Source: Paraspadella gotoi (Eukaryota > Chaetognatha). Taken from it: a DNA stretch of 64,000 bases. Made by a program: the position numbers and the translations under genes. Location of the stretch: the NCBI GenBank assembly GCA_051294375.1, contig CM119265.1:6705489-6769488 (forward strand), in the 5' to 3' direction. Under the pieces are notes generated by a model. The model was given only the letters and a program-made list of their open reading frames with translations, had not been told where the DNA came from and made no database searches. Positions 35,022 to 46,800 of this stretch are shown here, piece after piece (the first letter of the stretch is position 1; the number at the start of each line of letters is the position of its first letter).

Positions 35022-38000
35022 AGCAACATATAATTAAAAGAGAGAGAGAAGCTGAACAGCCCTGTTACTCGTCCAATTAAAAAACAGTACCTATGGCGCC
35101 GAAGGTAGCGCGAGCTCGTCTTAACCCAAAGGATTCGGTGTCGCGCCCTGCTGATTCATACTAGAAAAGCGAAAGAAAGTTTTAAAAAAGGGAGAAACGG
35201 AAGGTGAACTGCTCGCGGCATCGTCTTCTACATTGGTGAGGCCATAATATATATATATTTTTTTTTTTAAGAGAGAGAAAGAGAGAGAGAGAGAAAGAAG
35301 CTGGACAGACGCTGCAGAGCCGGAACTCGTTTTTAGACAAATCAGAAGAAGCAGTGACAGAGAAAAAAGAGAGAGAGAGCGACATATAATTAAAACATTT
35401 TTGTTTTGTAAATAAAACATAAACAAATATGAATATTGATATGTAACATGATAATTTCAAAGATCTTGATGATTAGAAGCCATATCTAAATTTTTAACTC
35501 CCTATGATATCACAGTTTCAATAGTCATGATAGTAAAAAAGCGTGACGCTGACGACGACAAAGAAGCTTAGCCGAAACAAAATCTAGCCAAGACGGGCTT
35601 TAGCCCGTCTGGCGAGATAATAAGTACTTTAAACTTTTAATGTCTTATATTTTCATAGTCAAAGGTTGTTCATGGATGCATTCTGCACTGAAAAACTTGG
35701 ATTTTATGCTCAGGACTTAGGTAAGAAAAATAAACGTTGCTCTAATTCAGCGTGTTGAGCTCGAGTTAAATACAAAATTTATGTTATCAAGGATATCTTC
35801 TTTTTGGACAAACCTGTCTACTAATGATAGTGGATAATTTTTGGCTAAAGTGGTCCAGAACAGGTTAGGAGGGGAAACAAACAAAACGAAAAAAAAAGCC
35901 TGACATTTATTTGAGATATCTTTCAGCATCAAAAATGAAGTCATTTGTTGGATTGGCAAAGTCTTGCCTAAAAAATCCCTGCACGCAAAAATTAGTAAAA
36001 ACACAATTGGACCGAGTTCGTGGAGAACGGCCGGAACTAAAAGACGCGCTGAAAATTGGTAAACTATCGTCATTTTTGGTCGCTAAAAATTAAGTTAAAA
36101 TTTTTCGGTTTTTAACCAGGTCACCTGACAAGATTATCGGAAGCCGAAATTAGAGAGGCTGTGGTTTTGTCTGACAAGGCTCTTCATACAGCAGACAAAG
36201 AAGCCGAATCGTGCGTACTCGCAAACGTAACTTCTTTAGTTTTATTATTTTTTTTTATTTTTTTTTTTATAATCGCGATTTCTTAACAGGTTTATGTGTC
36301 GAAAACAGTTGGTAAAGTTGTAGTTGCATTGGTGTTTCTTGTAGTCGGCGTTCAACGGGTAATAAACAAGGATTTTGATTTCACGTTTCTATGCAACGCT
36401 TCTCATTTGAACCGGCGAGAAAGTTTTGGAGAAAATCTGTATTTTAAGGTATCTTGTATATTTCATTACAAACTGAAACTGTAAAAAAAAAACTCTATTC
36501 TAAAAAAAAAAAAAAAAAATTATCTAATATAACTTTTATTTGCGCAGCGGAGCAACTCTAAAATCCATTTTTGTGTGTCTGTTTGTTAGTCTTTCCCATT
36601 TTTATTTAAAATATTTATAATTTAAGTAATATTATTTCATTTTAATTAATATTTGGTAAAAAGTTTATTATTATCATTATTAAATGAATATGTTTATACT
36701 TGTATACAATGTGAAAATTTTTAAAAAAGTGGTTAAATAATAATAAATATTTGTTTTACATATTTTATGCTTATATTGTAAAATAAGTAATAGGACGTAT
36801 AAAAATACATTTACATAATCAGAAAGTTAATGTAGTATAGTTCGATCGATTAAATCCATTTAGTTAATATATAATAAATAAATCATGATGCGATAATCCG
36901 TTGTTTTTTAATATTAGAGAAAGCAAAGTGTTTTGGAAATTGTTACAACAATTTTTATTTAAGATACGGACATGTTTCGGCTTGTTGAATGCTGATGAAG
37001 GCTTGAAATCAACAAGCCGAAACATGTCCGTATCTTAAATAAAAATCGTTGTAACAATTTCTAAAACACTTTGCTTTCTCTAATAAATAAATCGTAGTCA
37101 TTAATATTAATATTATTACTAGTATTATTTAATATATGTGGTGCAATACATTGAAATTACCGTTTCATGTTTCATTTCAGATCGCGAAATACGAGCATTT
37201 CATTTGCTCCAATAAACTAGGACCAATTTATGAATATTTAATGATTCTTTTTAACATACTGCTCGTAACTTACATATGTTCCTCAATTGCAGCAATAGGA
37301 AAATTCTATTTTATAAGAAAGCCTATTCATAAGGTAAGAATAAAATTACTGTATTCGCTGGAAAAGTACAGAAGAATTTAAATAAGACAACAGGTGGACT
37401 CACGTTTTTTGTTTGATTTACAAATTGGACTAGGTACTTCATGATTATGATCAAACCATAGAAGAAGAAGAATTAGAGAAGAAACTAAAGACGGAGAAAA
37501 CTAAGGATATCATTTTTCTTCTATTTTTTCTTTACACTAAAGATAGGAAATGTTTTGAGGTATGTGTTATTCTAAGACACTAGAACATGATTGAAATCTT
37601 AATGAATTACGACGCAAATCATGTTTTCAGAACTTCAAAGAATTTCTCTCGCCTTTTTTCCACGACGATTTGATTCGATTGGCCTCTCACAAAGAATGGG
37701 ATGGAGCGACCATCGAAAGGCGAAAGATTCCCATCGGTGACGGTTTTTTTGAAATCTCCCTCGCCGATCTCGACCTTAAAGAATTGCCTCCTTGCCTCTT
37801 TAAAGTCGAGAAGTTAAAAGTGAGTTATTTTTTCTAGTATGAAATTGGTACAACCAATATAAAAATTATCCATGACTTTGGACAGGCTTTGGTGGTTTAG
37901 GTATGTAACTTTATTGTAAGCTTAAATTAAGAAAGCGGCGTTCGGAGTGAACAGACAGATATATAGATAACAAGAAAGGTTCGAATCAAAGATGTATAGT

Positions 38001-41000
38001 TGATTTTTTATTAGGTAAAAACAATATCGTATCAGCCTAACAGTGGCGGGTAGAGAAAAAGTGGACCAATCCTCTTTTTTTTTTTTTGTGGGCCCAATTG
38101 ATGAGTCAAGCTCTTCCCAACCCCTTAACTCAGCAAGAGTAGGGTTTGGGTACATTAATGTCATATTATGTTTAGATTTTAAGATTTCCTACTGATACAA
38201 AAATATTTGACAAAATTAAAAGCTATTTTTTTGCTTATATTTTTTATGAAATTGGTACAACCAATATAAAAATTATCCATTCATTTAATAAATAAGCTAT
38301 CTTGCCCCTGACTTTGGACAGGCTTTGGTGGTTTAAGGCCTCCATCACTCTTACTTATATAATTTTATATTAACCCCATGAGCTTTTTCAGCCCCCTCAC
38401 CCTCGACTTTATGGAGGGTGCCCAGTACCCACAGTCCAGTGCCTACCCCTCTACTATGTAAAGTCTAAACGCCCCTACAGCCCACGATATTTAAGCCGTA
38501 AGCAGTTAATCAGATGATAAGTTTTTATTTTTTTTTAATTATTTTTTTTAGTCGGATCTGCTTATCAGCAGATCCCGACTCTATAATTCACTTTGTCGGT
38601 CCGTCGGTCCGCCCCCTCAATATTTTTGGGCACTAACTTATATCATGTCAGAACATCGAATTATGATAAATTATGCAAAAAAAAGGATGTCCGTCCGTCC
38701 GTCTGTCCGTCCCACCTTAGCAAAAAACACCAATTACTCGTGATTGGATGGATGGATTGGAATGAAATTTTGTGTGTGGGTAGGGAAGTGTGTGATTAAG
38801 CTGTATATGAAGTTTCGATGGAATCGTCCGAGTGGAAATGAGTTTAAATGGAAAAAATAAAAAAATAAATTTCACTATTTGAATACCAGTTACTCAAGAG
38901 TGGATGGGGCGATTGACTTGAAATTTTGTATTTGCGTAGGAAAGTGTGTGATTAAGCTGGAAATCAAGTTTCGATGGAATCGTTTTAGTGGAAATGAGTT
39001 TAAATGGAAAAAACAAAAAACCTGTTTCACTAATTGATTATGCTTCTTTTTCCTTTTATATTAAATGTAAATGAAGGATGTATTAATAAATCAAATAATT
39101 AATCAGTTAATTAATCAATTAGTCAATTAATTAATCAATAATTAATTAATCAATCAATCCGTCCATCCGTCCCATCTTAGCAAATAGCTCCAATAACTCG
39201 TAATTGGCTGGTTGGATTGGAATGAAATTTTTTTGTGTGGGGAGGACAGTGTGAGATGAAGCTGGATATAAAGTTTCGATGGAATCGTGCAAGTGGAAAT
39301 GAGTTTAAATGGAAAAAACATAAGTTGCATTTACTAAATTCACATTTTCTTGAATCTTTTTTATTTATGATTACTAATAAATGTTTTAATTAATTAATTA
39401 ATTAATTTGAAAAAATGATACAATTTAAAAAAATTATGCAAGTTGAAAAAATTATGCAAGTTGAAAAAATTATGCAAGTTGAAAAAATGATGCAAGTTGA
39501 AAAAACGATGTAAATTGAAAAAATTATGAGTTGAAAAAAATGTGCGTGGAAAAAATGATGCGAGTTGAAAAAATGATGCGAATTGTAAAAATGATGTAAA
39601 TTGAAAAAATGATGAGTTGAAAAATTATGTGTGTGAAAAAAATTATACGAGTTCAAAAAATGATATGAGTTAAAAAAATGATGCGAGTTAAAAAAAATCT
39701 TAAAAAATATTGTGATTTATCATCTGATTAGCAGATTACCGCTTAATTATTGTAGGCAGATCCGATATTGTTTGCTCAAACTTGTTTTTGATACAGCTGA
39801 TATTATTTGTTACTTTTTTGGAGGTTATGATGTTTATTGTTATAATTATAATTATAATGTTTATAATTAATGTCGTTTTTATCGTGGTAGTTTAGGTGCT
39901 TAAATTGGCTGTGGTCATTTTATCGGTTGTATTGGTTGTTATGGTTAATATGGTGGTTGTAGTTGTTGTAATAATTATTGTTGTTGTAATAGTTGTAGTG
40001 GTTTGTATTGATTGATTTATTACGGGTATTCTTAATTTAATTTAATTAATCTTAGTTGTTGTAAAGTGGTTTTAATTGTTTTGGTTGCTATGGTTGCTAT
40101 GGTAATTATTAATTGTAAAAATTTTTTTTTGTTTTTTCTGTTCAAACTATTTTCACTCACACGATTCCACCTAAACATCAATCTTACACCTTTTACTTCC
40201 ATTAAAAATTTTTATTTAATTTAATTAATTGGATTTTAAGTCTAAGGGGATGATGAACGGATAACCTTTTCTATATATATAATTATTTATAATTTCATAT
40301 TTTGAAATGTGATCTACTGACCAACCAAGTGAATACTAGACTCGGAATCTGCGATAAGCACATCTAACTAAAAATTAAATCAACCAGGTTTTCTACTTTG
40401 TTGAGAAATTCCAGTTATCTACTTAATTTTATTTATTAAAAAAATTTTGAAAAATTTTATCTAGGAACTTGATTTGTCATACAACGAGGATCTTGAAAAT
40501 CTTAGCGGCATAGAAGCTCTTTCAGAATTGACATCGCTCAATATCGACGGTTGTGGGGTAAGTTCTGGCCCTATTTTTCAAAAGCACCCCATTTATGATC
40601 CTTAATTCTTAATATTAACCTGATTATTTAACCCTAATCTCTTACCAATTTCTTGACACTAATTCCTAATCTTAATCCTAAGGGAATCACTAATCTAATT
40701 CCTCTGCTTAATACTTAACCTAATCTATAACCCTAATCCTTATCCTGTAAATATTTTTCATTTTATGTACTAATTGTTGTCATTTTAGATAACTAATCTC
40801 GACGATATAACCGATCTTGGAAACCTGACAAGATTATATGCCGCTGACAACCCTCTTAAAGAAATTCCCGAAAATATCAACTCAAAATTTAAACTTCTCA
40901 AAGTGCTGGACATTCATGACTGCAAAAGTCTAAAAGATTTACCAAAAGGTACATACAGTTTTTAAATATAGGTACTTTTAAAATTAGGATTATAATAATT

Positions 41001-41139
41001 AAATTTTTTTTTTACAGTTGTAAATTTGATGGGGAACTTAGTAGAATTACGGGTGGATAAGAAGTTGTTGACAAAGCTGGACCCGGAGAAACAGTTTTGG
41101 CAGGAAGAATCCCTAGAATATATTTTTGTAAGGAAGTAA
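31896..41139 (+). CDS. lrrc8-like: LRRC8-like volume-regulated anion channel subunit, copy 2
   Basis: Thirteen exons: 31896-31995, 32090-32297, 35659-35720, 35792-35863, 35927-36058, 36120-36214, 36290-36448, 37181-37333, 37434-37559, 37631-37819, 40465-40557, 40789-40948 and 41018-41139. All phases match and give 556 aa. The layout repeats copy 1: RPWFDTIT near the N-terminus, TM1 about 30-52, TM2 about 124-147 ending in DNFWLKWSRT, a cytosolic loop, TM3 about 228-243, TM4 about 293-318, then the HKEWDGATIERRK linker and about five or six leucine-rich repeats (ELDLSYNEDLENLSGIEAL). The first extracellular loop is longer than in copy 1, with several Cys and potential N-glycosylation sites. 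Intron 2 (3.4 kb) is almost filled by a family B element and intron 10 by a family A element. Tandem position suggests the two products may co-assemble. Confidence 0.85.
33119..33590 (+). repeat. Family C repeat nested in family B element
   Basis: Matches 27167-27600 through aatggggtgggtc, atttatttatagatagga, cagattcagatagct and tacaaagtataatt. It interrupts the duplicated aatggcgataataaaagttt segment of family B, consistent with insertion into it. Confidence 0.45.
34240..34480. repeat. Tandem ~60-bp repeat (gctcaggtacctctctcttcc)
   Basis: About four copies of a unit containing ctcttccttcctaacct, aggttgctgagcaggggcga and gagactagctcag. GC-richer than its surroundings, inside the family B element in an LRRC8-like intron. 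Confidence 0.65.
36913..37084. mobile_element. Foldback / MITE with ~70-bp near-perfect inverted repeats
   Basis: Starts attagagaaagcaaagtgtt and ends with its reverse complement. The arms include acggacatgtttcggcttgt and leave a loop of only about 20 bp. It lies in LRRC8-like copy 2 intron 7. A related half copy (ggacatgtttcggctt, aagccttcatca) is at about 54055-54115. No ORF. Confidence 0.75.
37843..38350. repeat. Family E repeat fragments (gaaattggtacaaccaatat)
   Basis: Two copies of tatgaaattggtacaaccaa followed by ataaaaattatccat and tgactttggacaggctttgg, at about 37843-37900 and 38251-38350. Others lie at 1585-1645, 20520-20680 (inverted part), 34703-34725 and 42570-42650. It is a short family with a conserved end; class unknown. 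Confidence 0.45.
38550..39784 (-). mobile_element. Family A element, copy A2, in LRRC8-like copy 2 intron 10
   Basis: In plus-strand order the element opens with the hairpin gtcggatctgcttatcagca / gatcccgact, then the phrase tataattcactttgtcgg, blocks with aatgaaattttgtgtgtggg and tttcgatggaatcg, an 18-bp-type minisatellite (39405-39700, aaaaaatgatgcgagttg), and ends with gcagatccgatattgtttgc and tcaaac. The terminal gcagatccga recurs in the hairpin, as in the other copies. No ORF. Confidence 0.6.
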
Positions 41140-43840
41140 AACTTTCATATATTCATTATTCAATGCAACATATTTTTGTCCAAAGCATATCATACATTTA
41201 CTTATTATGACTTATTATGAAAATACAGCTTATGATTCTAAAAATTATTAAGTTATCAAATTTCAATGAGACAGAGTTTACTGTGAGTCATGATAATGAA
41301 AGGTCCTACTGACTTTTACTTTTAACATTTTGAATAGAATAGTTGTTATGAGCAAGTGATCCCGAGCAGTCAGTAAGATTTGTATCAGTCTATAAGACCA
41401 CGTTGGAGGCGGGTCAAGTGCCCCGTCCCTCTGCAAGGCGGCGATACTACAGAGCTTTGGGATGGGAGGCGAATGACTTGCCTCCTAGAAGCTGACATCG
41501 TTCTTCGAGATCGAAGAAGATTTTTTAAATGGAGGTTTTTGTTAAAATCTGATTACCAAACAATATAAACGCTCCTGAGAAAAATTCCGATAAAAAATAG
41601 ATATAAAAACACTAGATTCCGATCCTGTTGCATCTGAAGGGCTCGCATTTTTTTCTTTGGTCAAATAACCATCATTTTGACATCAAACTATCGGATTCAA
41701 ATGGACTGGTCTGCCTGAAGAAAATATTTTTGACGCAATTTTTATATATAAAATAAAGGGATTTCTCAACTTCAATACAATGTAAACGCATTTAACATAT
41801 GTTATGATTTTACAATAAACTTCGAATTCAGGAATCCGATAGCCATATGTCTGAAGGGCTCTTAAAATTTTTCTTTACATTTTATTTGGTTATTTTAATA
41901 TGATATGATTATGGTAAAGTGAATTAGTCCATTTTGGTGAAATTTTTATTTAAAGTAAAAGTAAAAGAAGAGCTAATGATCGGAATTCTAAGAGTTTTCA
42001 ACTGGGAGTCAGATTTGGGAAAAAACTTTTATGGCAAAAATCTTCCAAAGAGGGGGTGGATTTTCTGAAGATTTTGGTTAATATTTTTTATATTTTTTTT
42101 ATATGTATAGATTTTTTTAAAACTTAACAATAGTAATATTGCCATAATTTTACATTGGCCGGTAAAAGAATATATAAAAAAAAACCTCTGGCTTTTCTCA
42201 TCAGAGCTTAGTCTTATGCTTCCTTCACCATTGACCGCTGAGAACGGTTGGTAGATTTTAAGCCAACAGTGTCATAATAACATGGTCGATGAAATCAGAT
42301 ATACCTTCATATCTAGATTGAAATCAGAAAAGCAAATAGAATCGAACTGGCTAATTGTATCTACAATATGGCATTCATTTAAATGAAGAGAGAAAAAAAA
42401 TTGTATTAGTTAAGAAAACAAATCCTAAAATTATGTGCTTCCTAATAAGGTTAAGTTTTGTAACGAGCGAGCAAAATAATTTTTTTGCGAGCAATAAAAT
42501 TTTTACAGAATTCGGTCTGCGATTTTTTTTTTTTTTACGTTATAATGATCACTGATCAGGCCCTGTACTATGAAATCGGTACAACCAATATAAAATTATT
42601 CATTCAATAAATAAACTACCCGGTCCCTGACTTTGGATTGAGGACTACTCAAATATATTTTTATTATACATATCAATTTAAAATTAAATTTGAAATCGTG
42701 ATAGCCAAAATTTGCAAATCGACGTGGTTTCGGTTTTGGAGATTCTACCGTATTCTGATTCTCTCAATTAATTTTTAAAAACAATCATTTGATAAGGATA
42801 TTATCATCACGATGAATTTAAAATTAATCAGTTTTAAAATATTTTAGACTTATTAATATTATTATTAATCATTGCTTCATTTTAAGGATATCTTAAGTAT
42901 CTTACAACCCTTAAATCAGTTACAGTTAATCAGTTACAAATTAAGACATAGTGAAGATCTTTTGTTCGTATTTTCCCTTCGACTTCGAGTGCCGTCGAAT
43001 TTAAAGAAAGAAAATAAACAAAATGGTGGAGCTGAGGTGTAGATTTCGTGTTTCGTTTACCGTTGCCAGCAGGAACATCGCGTTCTTTTGACTAATATTA
43101 ATATTTTTTTACGTTGAAACGTTGGAACTTTAAAATAATGAAAAATGACGACATCAAACAGCGGGAATGTAAAGAAAATTCGAAGAAAAGCGAATAATTA
43201 GGAGCAGGAGTCTACCTCCACGTCAGCAACGATTAGAACTCATTTGCAGCCGGTTGATGAAAAATATATATAAAAGGTTAAAAAAATACATAAAAATGTC
43301 GTATTATGCGCTAATTCTTTTAAAACATTTCTTGTCAAAATTTCTCGACTCACAATATTTTGCTTTTACAATTACTCGTCACTCTCGTTCACCAGAACAT
43401 ATACGTAGCATTGTTGTCCTCTTTTCAGAAAAAAAAAATGATCTGCGTTTACGTTTACTTCTCTTAAATTTAGACATAAAACGTTTAACGAGCATGTTAC
43501 GAACTACCGACTGGTTCTCCGGTATTTTTTCTTTCATCCATTGTATTTTTTTGTTTTCATTCGCATTGATTCAATGAAGTTGTTGGCATTTCAGGAAAAA
43601 AAATTAATTTAAAAGTTTTTGTACACTAATTCGAAGTTTACAATATATTTTTTGGAAATGATGCATGATGGATAATATATTTTCTTTTTTTTTCAGCGAA
43701 AATGATGATCACGAATATGATTAGTATTTTACACTCATCATATTATATGTCTTAACATGAAACTAGTTAGATTTAGTTGGAAAAAAAAAATTAACAATGC
43801 TCCAATGCCAAAGAAAAAATATATTTAATTGCGCTGCGAC
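41140..43840. other. Spacer between LRRC8-like copy 2 and the Ig receptor
   Basis: AT-rich. Holds an inverted SINE S fragment (about 41385-41490), another small SINE end near 42215-42265 and a family E fragment (42570-42650). No additional coding exon could be supported. Confidence 0.5.
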
Positions 43841-43847
43841 ATGAAAA

Positions 43848-46800
43848 ATGATTTTCATAACCATTTTCCTCCTGGGTAATATGGTACCAATTACTTACAC
43901 AGGTAAGTTTTTTAAACCAGGATTTTTTTGTTTCTCTGAATGTTAACATCTTGTCGATCCGCACAGGAGCTACAGCAGCGAGATCTATCGCAGTTGCTGT
44001 CGGGGATTCGCCTGTTTTTAAGTGTCCCCTTTTTGACGCTATTGCCTGGATGAAAGGAACTGACATTTTATATGTTAAAGAGAAATATGTCTCGAAGCAG
44101 CCAATCAAGCACAAATACGGCTTAATCGTCGTTAACACTGGCTCAAGTGATTCCTCTGAGGTATTACTTAAAACTTGATTCTGTACTATAAAAAAGTTAA
44201 CAATTTTTTTATTGCCACTTATTAGGATTTGGGAAAAAAACATTACAATCAGTATCATCTGAACATAAAGCGCACTGATTTGTCCGATGCTGATATATAT
44301 CAATGTCAGAGTTCTGAGGTTTGATTTTTTTAATTTATAAGTCACTTGGAGATTAAGCATATGCCTAAATAATTTTTTTGTGATTTAGGGAAAAAAAGTT
44401 AGTACAGTTCTAAATGTCATCGAACGCCCAAAATGTAACCCGGAACGTTTGCCCTCTCCTTTAAAGGTGGGACTTATTCTTAGATGTTTTCTTCAATCCG
44501 ATATTTAAGCAGTAATAAAGAATATACATGATCGATCCAACAGGAAGGAGACAAATTATTTTTTTCTTGCTCTGTCCGATCGTCCGGTCCGAAATCGCCT
44601 GTGCTTTACTGGACAAAAGGACCCTTCTCCGATTTGGGACTGCTCAAGATGCCCGGTAATATTTGTTGTATTGCTAGTATCACCTCTGTAGTGTCTAGAT
44701 TTAAAAAGATTTTTATTGCTCCCACAAATAAGGTAGGAATAAAATTTATAACTTGGTCTCACCCGAAAATGGAAGATTGATAAGTTTTGCTTTTATTTCT
44801 CCGGTCTTTCCATCTCCGTACAATTAAATACTTATTCTAAATAAAATTGGAATTAAGGACATAAACCAAAGGCTATTTAATTACATAATTAAGGTAGCCT
44901 TTGATCTGTGTTCCCTAAGAATTAGGCAGGACTACTAAAAGTAGGGGCCTTAAACATGATTGGGCTCCCTGTTTATAATTTATGTCTATTACCCAAATAC
45001 TTTACGTGCAAAATTGTTTGTTGGCTTTTAAAACCACTATCAACAGACGGCCGGAGGCAAGTCATGAGCCTCCCAACCCAAAGGTCCGTGGTTCGAGCAC
45101 GGTGGCCGCCTAACAGTCAAGGGGGTAAAGATAGGTCATGGATTTCTAATTTTTGAACCGTTTAGTCATTAATTCCTCAAAATTGGTTACGGATTCAAGA
45201 ATCAAAAATCCCAAGAGTTACACTCTAGTCAGAATGCTTAAAAGTTATTTGTTTTTTTTATTTCTTCATATTTTGGGGTAATAATTAAGCCATAGGTTCT
45301 ATGAATACAATCACTATGATTTGTTGTTAATACATAAAAGTGAATAATTATTTTGAAGAATTACGAAAATAATTTGTTACTGAACTCATAAGTCTTAATA
45401 ATTAATAAGTCTTAATAATAAATAAGTCTTAATAATTTGTTAATGAACTCATAAGTCTCATTTCAAAAGTTGTTCATATATTTTTTCATGCTTTTGATAT
45501 TTGTCTCTTTATTTCAAATGTGTATTTGTGGATAAGGCGCTAAGTGGGCTGAAGATGACAATCCGCAACTTCTATAACCCCTCTAGCAGCCATGGAACGG
45601 GTCTTGGGCTTGGAACCAGGCTTGAGGGTTTTCCATGCCCCCAAGGCGGCTTACGGTCGTCCTCACGATTCCCGCAGGGTAGGTACCGGGTTGGGATTGA
45701 ACCCGGTACCTAGTGGTCGATCATGCAAATAATTTTTTTGTTCGTGAGTGCTCCACTCTAATATATACGGTAGGGCAGAGAGGATGTGAAATAAAAAAAG
45801 TGCTATCTCTGAAACCTATAAAACCTTAAAATATACCCATGAGACACTTAATGTGGTAGGTCAGAAAAATTCGATCAAGACAGGATTTTTTTTAAATGCT
45901 AATTTAATTTTTTTTTAATTTTTTATAAAAAATTTGAAGTAGTTTGGTGAATATGCTTATAATTTAATTGTCTATATATCTATCATTATCTATAAAGCAT
46001 AAGCTTAAATTTGAGACCTCCCCCAACTTTCTATTACTTTTCGTTATTGAATTATAAATAAGATTATAAGTTTTTTTAAAAAAAAGATTAAAAAATTAGT
46101 ACTTTTGAACAGTTTTTTTTCAATTAATAATTATTTTAAAATAAAAATTTAAAAAATTGAAATTATATTTAAAAAAATATTAATATAGTATATTGTAGTC
46201 GGGCATTGCCTAGGTTCACCTCGCCTATAAGCATGACACTTTAAGTTGTGACCCGGTGGCTCATTGAGTAAAGCTCATGACCACTAGGTACCGGGTTCAA
46301 TTCCTACCCGGTACCTACCCAGCGGGAAGCATTATGTTTGTTAATATTTTTAAACATTTGTCTATTAATAATATCTATCAAATATTGAGTGAGCTATTAT
46401 AATAAAAAATTTTTTTATAAAAAATAAAAAATAAAATTATTCTTAAAAGCTGGATATGAGTTGAATTAAAGCACTCGCCGACGTCTCGTGAATCAGTTAT
46501 TCAAATGTACTGAGAAAGTCATTATTGATAACATTATTGCTTTCTTTGATTTCGCTATGAAGGGATTTGGGTAATTTCTTTTTAACTTTTTATTACTAGA
46601 AAATTTTTGATAAGTTGTATCTTATCAAAGATTTGATAAATTTATACTAATGTTTCATGTATGACGAAAGAAACGATTATTAGATATTGTTACATAATGT
46701 TGCATGTTTCCAATTGGCTCAATTCCCTCCAAAAGTATGTCAGGATTGCATGTTTGTTGAAAGTGTAATGATATTGAAAACGGGTATACCCCTAAGTCCT

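Larger units (their letters stand above)
32366..35620 (+). mobile_element. Family B element, copy 2, in LRRC8-like copy 2 intron 2
   Basis: The 5' end carries gatctcgccagacgag. The 3' end (35591-35620) is a hairpin agacgggctttagcccgtct followed by ggcgagata, so the 5' motif reappears inverted at the 3' end. The core has the 23-bp minisatellite (32405-32530), GA tracts, repeated ctggacagccgctg segments and tataattaaaa blocks. A family C repeat (33119-33590) and several local duplications are embedded. No ORF. The plan resembles non-autonomous Helentron (DINE-1-like) elements; this is inference. Confidence 0.55.

Noticed and set aside
44656-44732. Longer version of Ig receptor exon 5 ending at 44732
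   Set aside because: That donor gives phase 0, which clashes with the next exon. The donor at 44656 gives phase 1 and joins properly to 46998.
46246-46325. tRNA-like sequence with A and B boxes, considered as a tRNA gene
   Set aside because: It lacks a pairing acceptor stem and a proper anticodon arm, and a related inverted copy carries a SINE body.
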